In this document: positions 29,231 to 37,130 of the stretch, in pieces
Layout: each line of letters opens with the position of its first letter
How positions within the stretch are numbered: the stretch's first letter is position 1
Source of the DNA: Desulfomicrobium sp. UBA5193
GTDB lineage: Bacteria; Desulfobacterota; Desulfovibrionia; Desulfovibrionales; Desulfomicrobiaceae
NCBI GenBank assembly: GCA_002412965.1
Contig: DHWB01000002.1
Location: forward strand, 76,242-140,241
DNA: 64,000 nt
Direction of reading: 5' to 3'
Position numbers and translations under genes: made by a program
Notes under the pieces: model-generated
What the model was told of the DNA's origin: nothing
Seen by the model: the letters and a program-made list of their open reading frames with translations, nothing else
The model's database searches: none

Positions 29231-29811
29231 GACCCGTCCTTGCGCGCACGAGGCTGAACCACAAACTCGCACTCGATCCACAGCGCGTCGCCGGAACCGG
29301 CCATATTCCCGTAGGACACCTTCAAGGCGGACAAGAAGGAGAGCAGGAAGGATTGGAACTCCTCATCCCCGGAAATGCGGTTGACCACAGACTCTCCGAT
29401 GCTGCCGTCCTCCAGAATGTTCAGGCTGACCAATGCATACCCAGGTCTCTCGGGAGACATTCCCTCCCAAAGAAAACGGATGGCGCGCTGCACGGACCGG
29501 GCCCGAATCAAATCCTCTTCACTGCGCGGCTTGGATACTCGTTTTGCGCTCTCCGGGCGAGCCGGCATGGATATGGAAACGTGCAACAACGGCAACGACT
29601 CCGACTCAGCGAGCCTCGCGGCCGCAGTGTCCCTCAAAATACGTTCGCGATACAAGTTGATGGTGTCCAGATTGATTTCAAGAACGTCCGGCAGGCCATA
29701 AAGCGGACCGAAAAGAACGAGCCAAGCCGGGACGACATGCAGGCATAGGGCGAGCAGAAAACTCGCTATTGCCCGACCAGTTCGGGGTGTCCGCGGCGCT
29801 GTCTCTGTCAT
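29227..29811 (-). CDS. Membrane-anchored protein with TonB-C-like domain
   Basis: A 194-residue protein with a short cytoplasmic N-terminus (MTETAPRTPRTGR) and one membrane helix at about residues 14-38 (AIASFLLALCLHVVPAWLVL). A linker with basic residues follows. The C-terminal region of about 90 residues includes YALVSLNILEDGSIGESVVN, the pattern of TonB or TolA C-terminal domains (VxVxxDGxV). No proline-rich spacer of the TonB kind is present, so a classical TonB role is doubtful. It overlaps the phosphoesterase start by 4 bp and begins 6 bp after the HD-domain gene, within one operon. Confidence 0.7.
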   Translation of the reverse strand: MTETAPRTPRTGRAIASFLLALCLHVVPAWLVLFGPLYGLPDVLEINLDTINLYRERILRDTAAARLAESESLPLLHVSISMPARPESAKRVSKPRSEEDLIRARSVQRAIRFLWEGMSPERPGYALVSLNILEDGSIGESVVNRISGDEEFQSFLLSFLSALKVSYGNMAGSGDALWIECEFVVQPRARKDGS

Positions 29812-29817
29812 GGTCCT

Positions 29818-30417
29818 CTATGGGCGGGGCTTGCCGTTCCCTTTGCGCCACCAGGATTCGTCCGGGCGGACAAACCACCAGTCCGACTGATCCGTGGTTC
29901 GGATAGCCTGGGCAAGCTCGCGGGCAAAATCCGTTTTAACCCTCAGGATCGCATGTTCAAGCCATTTAGCCGCATAGGGGTTGCCGAGATCCTGCTCTTC
30001 CTTCAGGTTGGCGATGAAGTCGAGCTGGTCCGCATCCTGGGCCAGATTGGACTCAAGGGTCTCCCCCGCCTCCAACTCATGCCACAGACCCAGCACCTCG
30101 ACGCGCAGCCCTGTGCCCTCCAGGGCGTGGGTGAAGGCCAGCACCGCGTTACTCGTGTTGTAGATGCGGTTCACGTAATTGAAGTCCCCTATGCGGGCCT
30201 CGTGCACGTCATGAAAAAGGCACAAAAACACGGTCCGGGCCACATCCGCCCCGGCCTTGCGCGCCAGGATATAGCCGATCATGGCCGTCCGGAAGGAATG
30301 CTCGGCAACGTTCTCCGCGCCGGAGCCCAGAAACTGGTATCCCGTACGCGGAGTCCGGCGCAGCATGCCCAGCTCGAAAACAAAATCAGCCAGGCGTTTC
30401 CAGGTTTGATCCGCCAT
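29818..30417 (-). CDS. HD-domain 5'-nucleotidase (YfbR/HDDC2-like)
   Basis: A 199-residue metal-dependent phosphohydrolase. The HD residues are arranged as in YfbR/HDDC2 enzymes, which dephosphorylate 5'-deoxynucleoside monophosphates: ENVAEHSFRTAMIGYILA, then LFHDVHEARIGD, then LAQDADQLDFIANL. The start could be the ATG at 30417 (MADQTWKRLADF) or one at 30447 overlapping the end of argJ; neither has a good ribosome site. The shorter form matches where the family begins. It follows argJ by 10 bp and precedes the TonB-C-like gene by 6 bp. Confidence 0.85.
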   Translation of the reverse strand: MADQTWKRLADFVFELGMLRRTPRTGYQFLGSGAENVAEHSFRTAMIGYILARKAGADVARTVFLCLFHDVHEARIGDFNYVNRIYNTSNAVLAFTHALEGTGLRVEVLGLWHELEAGETLESNLAQDADQLDFIANLKEEQDLGNPYAAKWLEHAILRVKTDFARELAQAIRTTDQSDWWFVRPDESWWRKGNGKPRP

Positions 30418-30427
30418 GACCTGGGCT

Positions 30428-31603
30428 TCAGGTTCGGTATTCAGCATTGATCTTGATGTACTCCTCGGTAAAATCGGAGGCCATGAGCGTAATCTCTGCC
30501 TCGCCCGCGCCAAGCTCCAGGTCGATGTCCACAGTGTCCCGGCGCAGGGCCGAGGCAAGCAGACTGTCCCAGTCGGCCTTGACTGGAGTGCCTTGGCGAA
30601 AAATCGTCATACCCGCGATGCGCACGATCACGTCTTCGGGCACAAACGTCGCGCCGCTGCGTCCCAAAGCGGCGACAATCCGGCCCCAGTTGGGATCGCG
30701 GCCATACAGCGCGGTCTTGACCAGCGGCGAATTGCCCACGGCCCGCGCGGCCAACTGGGCATCGGACAAGCTTGCTGCGCCGTACACGTTTATGCGCATG
30801 ACCTTGGTCCCGCCCTCTGCGTCCTGCACGATCATGTAGGAAAGATCCTGACAGATTTCGAGCAGCGCCTCTTCCAAAACAGCCAAATCCCGCGATTCAG
30901 CCTTGACCGCGGTGCCGTTGGCCAACGCCAGGACACAGTCGTTGGTGCTGGTGTCTCCATCCACGGTGATGGCGTTGAAGCTTTTGTCGACGCAGCGGAC
31001 CAAAGCCGCCTGCCACCAAGCCTGATCCACGCCCGCGTCGCAGAGAATGAAGCCGAGCATGGTCGCCATGTTCGGGCAGATCATGCCCGCGCCCTTGCAA
31101 AATCCGGCGAGGCGGACCGTGCCTGCGGCAAGCGTCACTTCGCGGGTCGCCATCTTGGGAAAGGTGTCCGTGGTCATGATGGCGCGGGCCATGTCAACCA
31201 GCCCCACCTTGCCGAGATTCTCGCGCAGGGACGGTATCCCTTTTTCCCACAGGTCCATCTTCAGCTGATCGCCGATGACGCCCGTGGAGGCCGGCAGAAT
31301 CTCGGAAGGCGCGAGGCCTAGCGCGGACAGCAGCTCCAGGGTGATCCGGCATTTGTCGATGCCTTCCTGTCCTGTGCAGGCATTGGCCTGGCCGGAATTG
31401 ACAACCATGGCGCGGATGCCCGAAGGCGCGGCCTCAAGAATTTCCCTGGCCACGAGAACAGGCGCGGCCTGAAAACGATTGGTGGTAAAGACGCCGGCGG
31501 CGACAGCGGGCACATCGCTGATCACGATCGCAAGATCGGAGCGCCCCGGACGTTTGAACCCGCACTGGGCGGTGGAAAATTGAAAACCGGAAGGGATGCT
31601 CAT
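30428..31603 (-). CDS. argJ: Bifunctional glutamate N-acetyltransferase / amino-acid acetyltransferase
   Basis: Transfers acetyl from N-acetylornithine to glutamate in the cyclic arginine pathway and may also use acetyl-CoA. It has 391 residues. The self-cleavage and nucleophile region reads CKGAGMICPNMATML, with Thr181 as the residue that becomes the N-terminal nucleophile of the beta chain. DGDTSTNDC and GRDPNWGRIVAALGRSGA are further family hallmarks. GGAGGAACC precedes the ATG. It lies between the Rrf2 regulator (separated by a hairpin) and the HD nucleotidase. Confidence 0.95.
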   Translation of the reverse strand: MSIPSGFQFSTAQCGFKRPGRSDLAIVISDVPAVAAGVFTTNRFQAAPVLVAREILEAAPSGIRAMVVNSGQANACTGQEGIDKCRITLELLSALGLAPSEILPASTGVIGDQLKMDLWEKGIPSLRENLGKVGLVDMARAIMTTDTFPKMATREVTLAAGTVRLAGFCKGAGMICPNMATMLGFILCDAGVDQAWWQAALVRCVDKSFNAITVDGDTSTNDCVLALANGTAVKAESRDLAVLEEALLEICQDLSYMIVQDAEGGTKVMRINVYGAASLSDAQLAARAVGNSPLVKTALYGRDPNWGRIVAALGRSGATFVPEDVIVRIAGMTIFRQGTPVKADWDSLLASALRRDTVDIDLELGAGEAEITLMASDFTEEYIKINAEYRT

Positions 31604-31624
31604 GGTTCCTCCAGATGCAAGAAA

Positions 31625-31644
31625 TCCCGCGCAGTGGCGCGGGA
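31625..31644 (-). terminator. Hairpin between the Rrf2 gene and argJ
   Basis: TCCCGCGC and GCGCGGGA form an 8-bp stem with a 4-base loop. The minus-strand tail is TTTCTTGC, so termination is probably partial. Confidence 0.6.
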
Positions 31645-31675
31645 CCTCAACTCCTGACAGGGGACAAAATCTTTG

Positions 31676-32137
31676 TCAAACCGGGAGATCCTCTTTGCAG
31701 TCGAAATAATCGTCCGCAAGCTGGCAACAATTGGGTGCGCCCTTGGCCAGTTCGGCCAGATTGATGGTGTCCAATTCACGCAGCATCGCATCCGTGGCTC
31801 GCTGCCAGGCCGCCCTGGTCAGACACACCGCCGTTCTGTCGCAAAGCTCCGGCGAGCTCAAACAGGCCGCAAGCTCCACCGAGCCTTCCATGATGCGCAC
31901 GATGTCGCCAAGGGTTATCTGTTCCGCAGGGCGGCTCAGCTGATGACCGCCCGCAGCTCCACGCTTGCTTGCCACCATCCCGGCGTGTTTCAGGGGCTTG
32001 ATGATTTGCTCGATGAACGGCACGGTGATCCCCGTGCGTTCGGCAATGTCGTTCACCCGATGAGGGATTCCCTCATCGTGCAGAGCCAAATCAAGCAGGA
32101 TTCGGGACGCATATCTGGACTTCGCGGAGAGTTTCAT
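31676..32137 (-). CDS. Rrf2-family transcriptional regulator with IscR-like cysteines
   Basis: A 153-residue winged-helix regulator. It begins MKLSAKSRYASRILLDLALH, the standard Rrf2 opening, with the recognition region AERTGITVPFIEQIIKPLKH. Three cysteines in CLSSPELCDRTAVC (spacing 6 and 5) sit where IscR (5 and 5) and NsrR bind an iron-sulfur cluster, so it may sense iron-sulfur status, oxygen or nitric oxide. The ATG at 32137 is preferred over one 33 bp upstream because it aligns with the family. No isc genes are next to it. Targets are unknown. Confidence 0.9.
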   Translation of the reverse strand: MKLSAKSRYASRILLDLALHDEGIPHRVNDIAERTGITVPFIEQIIKPLKHAGMVASKRGAAGGHQLSRPAEQITLGDIVRIMEGSVELAACLSSPELCDRTAVCLTRAAWQRATDAMLRELDTINLAELAKGAPNCCQLADDYFDCKEDLPV

Positions 32138-32335
32138 AGCTTTCTCAAATGATTGATGTTTTGATTTCAAGGCTAGCTGTAATCAAGGAATGCGTCAAGA
32201 ATGCCGGACAGATTTAGGGGTTGCGTGAACAGCTCGCATCCCGATCTGGCCCATCGCTTTATAGCTTCCTACATTCTCGATTGAATCACCGCAATATTGC
32301 ACACTCCCGCAAGTGGACGTATTCAGGCAGGAACA

Positions 32336-33208
32336 ATGAAACATCTTCAAAACATCCCACTCAAGAATTACTGCACCTATCGCATCGGAGGCACGGCCCG
32401 GGACATCTATTTTCCCGAGAGCCCCGAGGAGCTGGTCGACATCGTACGCCGGCACCGCGCCCAAAGGCTACCATACTGGATTCACGGCGGCGGGGCCAAC
32501 ACGCTTTTCCCGGACAACGAGATCCTTTTGCCGATCATCTCCACGAGCGAAATGACGGCCACCCGCTTCGATGGCGAAACGGTTTTCGCCGAGGCCGGTA
32601 AGATCATGGATGCCTGGGTGCTGGAGTGCCTGCGCGAGGGCCTGGGCGGGGTCGAGTGTTTGTCGGGCATTCCCGGAACCTTGGGCGGTGCGCTGTTCAT
32701 GAACGCCGGCGCCTACGGCCATGAAATCTCGGACCAGCTGCAAAGCGTCACGATCCTGACCAGGGACAGCCGCGTCATCGAGCTGTCCAAGGAGGAGTGC
32801 GGATTCGGTTACCGCAAGGCCGAGGCATTGCGCGAGGCGGTCATCCTGTCGGCGGTCTGGAGCCCGCCCCGATCCGAACCAAAGGCGCTCCTGGCCAAGC
32901 GCAAGGAGATCCTGGCCAAGCGCAAGGAAAAACAGCCCCTCGAATTTCCGTCCGCCGGGAGCGTCTTCAAGCGCCCCGAAGGCGCCTACGCATCGCAGCT
33001 CATCGATCAGGCGGGCCTCAAGGGCGCTCGCGTGGGCGGAGCGCAGGTCTCGGAGAAGCACGCCGGGTTCATCATCAATGTGGACGACGCCACCTGCCAG
33101 GATGTGCTCGACCTAGTTGAACTGTGCCGCAAAACAGTGCGCGAGCGCTTCGGTTACGAACTCGAACTGGAACAATGCCTCTGCCCGTTCTGTCCCGATC
33201 ACAAATAA
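32336..33208 (+). CDS. murB: UDP-N-acetylenolpyruvoylglucosamine reductase
   Basis: Reduces UDP-GlcNAc-enolpyruvate to UDP-MurNAc with NADPH and FAD, in peptidoglycan precursor synthesis. It has 290 residues, type II MurB length. The FAD-binding region includes IHGGGANTLF and SGIPGTLGGALFMNAGAYG. Catalytic residues are Arg160 (FGYRKAE) and Ser209 in PSAGSVFKRPEG. A short internal tandem repeat of seven residues (ILAKRKE-like, near 187-199) sits just before the active-site serine. AGGAAC precedes the ATG at 32336. Next on the same strand, 14 bp on, is fhs. The usual mur neighbours are absent. Confidence 0.95.
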   Translation: MKHLQNIPLKNYCTYRIGGTARDIYFPESPEELVDIVRRHRAQRLPYWIHGGGANTLFPDNEILLPIISTSEMTATRFDGETVFAEAGKIMDAWVLECLREGLGGVECLSGIPGTLGGALFMNAGAYGHEISDQLQSVTILTRDSRVIELSKEECGFGYRKAEALREAVILSAVWSPPRSEPKALLAKRKEILAKRKEKQPLEFPSAGSVFKRPEGAYASQLIDQAGLKGARVGGAQVSEKHAGFIINVDDATCQDVLDLVELCRKTVRERFGYELELEQCLCPFCPDHK

Positions 33209-33222
33209 GCCAGGAGAGCCCT

Positions 33223-34905
33223 ATGCCTAAGGCCGTGCAATCCGACATCGCCATCGCCCAGCAAGCCAAGATGCTCCACATCCGCGACATCGCGGCCAAA
33301 CTCGGCCTGAACTACGACCAGCTCGAACCCTACGGCAAACACAAGGCCAAGCTGCCCCTGCATCTGGCCGAGAAGGACCAGTGCAAATACGGCAAGCTCA
33401 TCCTGGTTTCAGCCATCACCCCCACCCCGGCCGGTGAGGGCAAGACCACCGTCTCCATCGGCCTCAATGACGGCCTGAACCGCATCGGCAAGAAATCCAT
33501 GGTCGTGCTGCGCGAGCCGTCGCTCGGCCCGGTCTTCGGCATCAAGGGCGGCGCCACCGGCGGCGGCTATTCGCAGCTGTTGCCGATGGAGGACATAAAC
33601 CTCCACTTCACAGGAGATTTCTCGGCCATCGAGAAGGCCAACAACCTCCTGGCGGCCCTCATCGACAACAACCTGCAGAGCAAGAATCGGTCGCTCAATC
33701 TCGACGGCCGCACCGTGGGCTGGAAGCGGGTCATGGACATGAACGACCGCTCGCTCAGGCGCATGGTTTGCGGCCTGGGTGGTCTCATGCACGGCGTCCC
33801 GCGCGAGACCGGCTTCGACATCACCGCCGCCTCGGAGATCATGGCCATCCTCTGTCTGGCCGACGATCTGCCCGACCTCAAGCGCCGCCTGGGCGACATC
33901 TTCCTTGGCTTCACCTTCGGCCGCGAACCCATCCACGCCCGCGACTTGAGCGCCCAGGGCGCCATGGCCGCCCTGCTCAAGGATGCCGTCAAGCCCAACC
34001 TCATCCAATCCCTGGAGGGCAACCCGGCCATCATGCACGGCGGCCCCTTCGCCAATATCGCCCAGGGCACCAACACGGTCATCGCCACCCGCACAGGCCT
34101 CTGCCTCGCCGACTATGTGGTCACCGAGGCGGGCTTCGGATTTGATCTGGGCGGAGAGAAATTTCTGGACATCAAGTGCCAATCCGCAGGTTTCGACCCC
34201 TGCGCCGTGGTCCTGGTGGCCACGGTCCGCGCGCTGAAATACCACGGCGGGGTGGAGCTTGCGCACCTGTCCGTGCCCAACACCAAGGCGCTGGCCAGGG
34301 GCCTTGAGAACCTGACGAAGCAGATCGAGAACGTGGGCCTCTTCCACCTCACCCCCATCGTGGCCATCAACCGCTTCGCCACGGACACGGACGAGGAGCA
34401 TCAGGTCATCCTCGACCACTGCCAGCTCATGGGCGTGCAGGCGGCCATCATGGAGGGCTGGGAAAAGGGAGGGGAAGGGGCCGAGGAGCTGGCCGAACTG
34501 GTCGCGGCCACGGCCGACCGCTGCACGGCCCACTACAAACCCCTGTACGACTGGAAGCAGAGCGTGCGCGAGAAGATCGAGATCATCGCCACCCGCGTTT
34601 ACGGCGCGGCCGCAGTGGAATACGCCCCAGGAGCGCTCAAGGATCTGGAAAAAGTCAAGCAACTTGGCCTGGAAGGGCTGCCCGTGTGCATCGCCAAGAC
34701 CCAAAGCTCCCTCTCGGATCAACCGGGTCTGCGCGGTCGTCCGCGCGATTTCGTGGCCACCGTGCGCGAGATCGAGATCGCCTCCGGGGCCGGCTTTCTG
34801 GTGCCCATCACCGGCAACATGATGCGCATGCCCGGCCTGCCTGAAGTGCCCTCGGCGGAAAAGATAGATATCGATGAAAACGGCGTGATCAGCGGGCTGT
34901 TCTAA
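33223..34905 (+). CDS. fhs: Formate-tetrahydrofolate ligase
   Basis: Joins formate to tetrahydrofolate with ATP, giving 10-formyl-THF for purine synthesis and one-carbon metabolism, possibly serving a Wood-Ljungdahl-like route. It has 560 residues. The ATP-binding loop is TPTPAGEGKTTVSIGL. The segments VVLREPSLGPVFGIKGGATG and HGGPFANIAQGTNTV are typical. The ATG at 33223 (MPKAVQSDIAIAQQAK) is chosen because AGGAGAGCC precedes it; upstream in-frame starts lie inside murB. It probably forms an operon with murB. Formate is a common electron donor in sulfate reducers, so a link to formate assimilation is reasonable but unproven. Confidence 0.96.
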   Translation: MPKAVQSDIAIAQQAKMLHIRDIAAKLGLNYDQLEPYGKHKAKLPLHLAEKDQCKYGKLILVSAITPTPAGEGKTTVSIGLNDGLNRIGKKSMVVLREPSLGPVFGIKGGATGGGYSQLLPMEDINLHFTGDFSAIEKANNLLAALIDNNLQSKNRSLNLDGRTVGWKRVMDMNDRSLRRMVCGLGGLMHGVPRETGFDITAASEIMAILCLADDLPDLKRRLGDIFLGFTFGREPIHARDLSAQGAMAALLKDAVKPNLIQSLEGNPAIMHGGPFANIAQGTNTVIATRTGLCLADYVVTEAGFGFDLGGEKFLDIKCQSAGFDPCAVVLVATVRALKYHGGVELAHLSVPNTKALARGLENLTKQIENVGLFHLTPIVAINRFATDTDEEHQVILDHCQLMGVQAAIMEGWEKGGEGAEELAELVAATADRCTAHYKPLYDWKQSVREKIEIIATRVYGAAAVEYAPGALKDLEKVKQLGLEGLPVCIAKTQSSLSDQPGLRGRPRDFVATVREIEIASGAGFLVPITGNMMRMPGLPEVPSAEKIDIDENGVISGLF

Positions 34906-34910
34906 GCAGC

Positions 34911-34951
34911 AAAAAAAACGAGCCCACGCCGAATGAAGGAGTGGGCTCGTT
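34911..34951 (-). terminator. Terminator for the ricT-metG unit
   Basis: An 11-bp stem pairs 34917-34927 with 34941-34951. On the minus strand it is followed by eight T residues. It lies about 210 bp past the metG stop, beyond the REP-like pair. Confidence 0.8.
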
Positions 34952-34967
34952 GAATCAAGACGGAAGA

Positions 34968-35127
34968 TGGATTCCCGCCTTCGCGGGAATGATGCCTTGC
35001 CATACCTGGGGTCCCGTTACAGACCGATAAGGTGCCACGCCATAAAATTACGGCGAAATCTCCACGCTTGCGGAACACTGGAGACGACCACGGCAACACA
35101 GGTCATCCCCGCAAAGGCGGGGATCCA
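34968..35127. repeat. Inverted pair of REP-like palindromes (BIME-like element)
   Basis: Two 25-base units at 34968-34992 and 35103-35127 are inverted relative to each other and match at 22 of 25 positions. Each is itself a hairpin (CCCGCCTTCGCGGG and CCCCGCAAAGGCGGGG cores). About 110 bp of unique-looking sequence lies between them. The form matches repetitive extragenic palindromes or a small non-autonomous element. It sits in the gap between convergent fhs and metG, inside the untranslated 3' end of the metG transcript. Confidence 0.75.
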
Positions 35128-35159
35128 TGGTTTTTTAGCTATCCGATCCGGAATAAATA

Positions 35160-37103
35160 TCAGGACACCTTGCCCCCATTGGCCACTTCCGAACTCGGTC
35201 CAAGCAGGGCCAGGCCGCCTTCCTTCTTCACCGCCAGGACCATGCCCTGGGAGACCATGCCTCGCAGCTTGCGGGGTTTCAGGTTGAAAACCACGACCAC
35301 CTGCCTGCCGACAAGCTCCTCGGGTTTCCAGAATTCGGCGATCCCGGCCACGACCTGCCGCGGATTCTCCTCGCCGGCGTCTATTTTAAGGACAAGCAGG
35401 CGATCCGCTTCGGGATGCGGGGTGACTTCGAGCACCGTACCTACGCGCAGATCGACCTTGGCAAAATCCTCGAATTCAATGCACTCCGGGCAGGCCATCT
35501 CTATCTTTGGAGCGGCCGTGGTCTCTTTCGGAGCCTTGGGCTTCTTCGGCTCCGCTGCCTTCTCCTCCCTGGGCTCCAGGTCCTGGCGCGGGAAAAGATT
35601 GGAGCGCTCGGCGACAAGCGTGCCCGGAGCCAGGCCGAACCACGACGAGGTCTCGGCCTCCAGATCCACGCTCCCCACATCGAATTTCATGCCGAGCTGG
35701 GTCAGCATGGTCTCGCTCGTGGACGGCATGACGGGCCACAGATGCACGGCCACCTTGCGCATGCCTTCGAGAATGACGTAGATGACCGTCCCCAGCCTGT
35801 TCAGGTCCTTGTTCTTGTACAGGGTCCAGGGCGCGGAGGAGTCAATGTACTTGTTCAGATGGCGGACCAGCTCCCACAGCGATTTGAGCGCCCGGGAAAA
35901 CTGGAAATGCTCGAACTGGCTCTGAAAATTGGCCATGGCGTTGTGCCCGATCTCAAGCACCTCGCGATCCAGATCCTGAAGTTCACCGCACTCGGGCACC
36001 TTTCCGCCAAAATACTTGTGGGTCATGGACAGGCTGCGCGAAAAAAGGTTGCCCAGGTCATTGGCCAGATCGGCGTTGAAACGGCCCACCAGGGCGTCCT
36101 CGCTGAAAGACGAGTCCTGGCCGAAGCTCATCTCCGCCAGCAGAAAATAGCGAAAAGCGCTCAGGCCGTATTTCTGGGCCATATCGAGCGGCGCGACCAC
36201 GTTGCCCAGGCTCTTGGACATCTTGGTCTCGTTCACGGTCCAGTAGCCGTGCACGCGCAGCCCTTTGTAGAGCGGGATGCCGGCGGCCATGAGCATGGTC
36301 GGCCAGAACACGGCGTGCGGTTTCAGGATGTCCTTGGCCACCAGATGATAGGCTCCGGACCAGTATTTTCGATAGTCCTCACCGTCGGGGAAGCCGAGCG
36401 CCGAGATGTAGTTGATGAGCGCGTCGAACCAGACATAGGTCACGAAATCGCTGTCAAACGGCAGCTCGATGCCCCAGGTCAGGCGCGTCTTGGGCCGGGA
36501 GATGCACAGGTCGCCCAGGTCTTCCTTGAGCATGGACAGGACTTCGTTGCGGTAGCGCTCCGGCTGGATGAAGTCCGGGTTGGCCTCGATATGCTGGCGC
36601 AAGGGCTCCAGATACTTGCTCATGCGGAAGAAATAATTCTTCTCCTTGATGAAGGTCGGCACGGTCAGGTGGTCCGGACACTTGCCGTCCACCAGCTCCT
36701 TGTCCGTATAGAACCGCTCGCACCCGAAACAATAATGCCCGCCGTACTCGTCGAAATAGATGTCACCCTTGTCGAACACGGTCTGCAACACGTGGCGCAC
36801 GCAGGCCTTGTGCCGCAAGTCCGTGGTCCGGATGAACTGGTCGTTGCTCACTTCGAGCACCGGCCAAAGATCCTTGAACAGCTGGCTGATGGTGTCGGAA
36901 TAGGTCTTGGGGTCCTGGCCATTGGCTTCGGCGGCCTGCACGATCTTGTCGCCGTGCTCGTCGGTTCCGGTCAGGAAAAATGTCGCATCCCCTTTGAGAC
37001 GATGAAAACGGCTCACGCTGTCGGCAACAATGGTCGTATATCCGTGCCCCAGATGGGGACGGGCGTTCACATAATAGATGGGTGTGGATATGAAAAACGG
37101 CAT
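35160..37103 (-). CDS. metG: Methionyl-tRNA synthetase
   Basis: Charges tRNA-Met with methionine. It has 647 residues. The HIGH-type motif is HLGH at residues 18-21, and the second signature is KMSKSLGN near residue 302. The zinc knuckle contains CFGCERF and GKCPDH. After a charged linker rich in Lys, Glu, Pro and Ala, residues about 540-647 form the EMAP-II/Trbp111 tRNA-binding domain (FAKVDLRVGTVLEVTPHPEA), which also makes the enzyme dimeric. The ATG at 37101-37103 has AAGGAG upstream. It follows ricT, a common pairing in bacteria. Confidence 0.96.
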   Translation of the reverse strand: MPFFISTPIYYVNARPHLGHGYTTIVADSVSRFHRLKGDATFFLTGTDEHGDKIVQAAEANGQDPKTYSDTISQLFKDLWPVLEVSNDQFIRTTDLRHKACVRHVLQTVFDKGDIYFDEYGGHYCFGCERFYTDKELVDGKCPDHLTVPTFIKEKNYFFRMSKYLEPLRQHIEANPDFIQPERYRNEVLSMLKEDLGDLCISRPKTRLTWGIELPFDSDFVTYVWFDALINYISALGFPDGEDYRKYWSGAYHLVAKDILKPHAVFWPTMLMAAGIPLYKGLRVHGYWTVNETKMSKSLGNVVAPLDMAQKYGLSAFRYFLLAEMSFGQDSSFSEDALVGRFNADLANDLGNLFSRSLSMTHKYFGGKVPECGELQDLDREVLEIGHNAMANFQSQFEHFQFSRALKSLWELVRHLNKYIDSSAPWTLYKNKDLNRLGTVIYVILEGMRKVAVHLWPVMPSTSETMLTQLGMKFDVGSVDLEAETSSWFGLAPGTLVAERSNLFPRQDLEPREEKAAEPKKPKAPKETTAAPKIEMACPECIEFEDFAKVDLRVGTVLEVTPHPEADRLLVLKIDAGEENPRQVVAGIAEFWKPEELVGRQVVVVFNLKPRKLRGMVSQGMVLAVKKEGGLALLGPSSEVANGGKVS

Positions 37104-37130
37104 CAAAAGGTTCTCCTTGTCTACCGGAAA

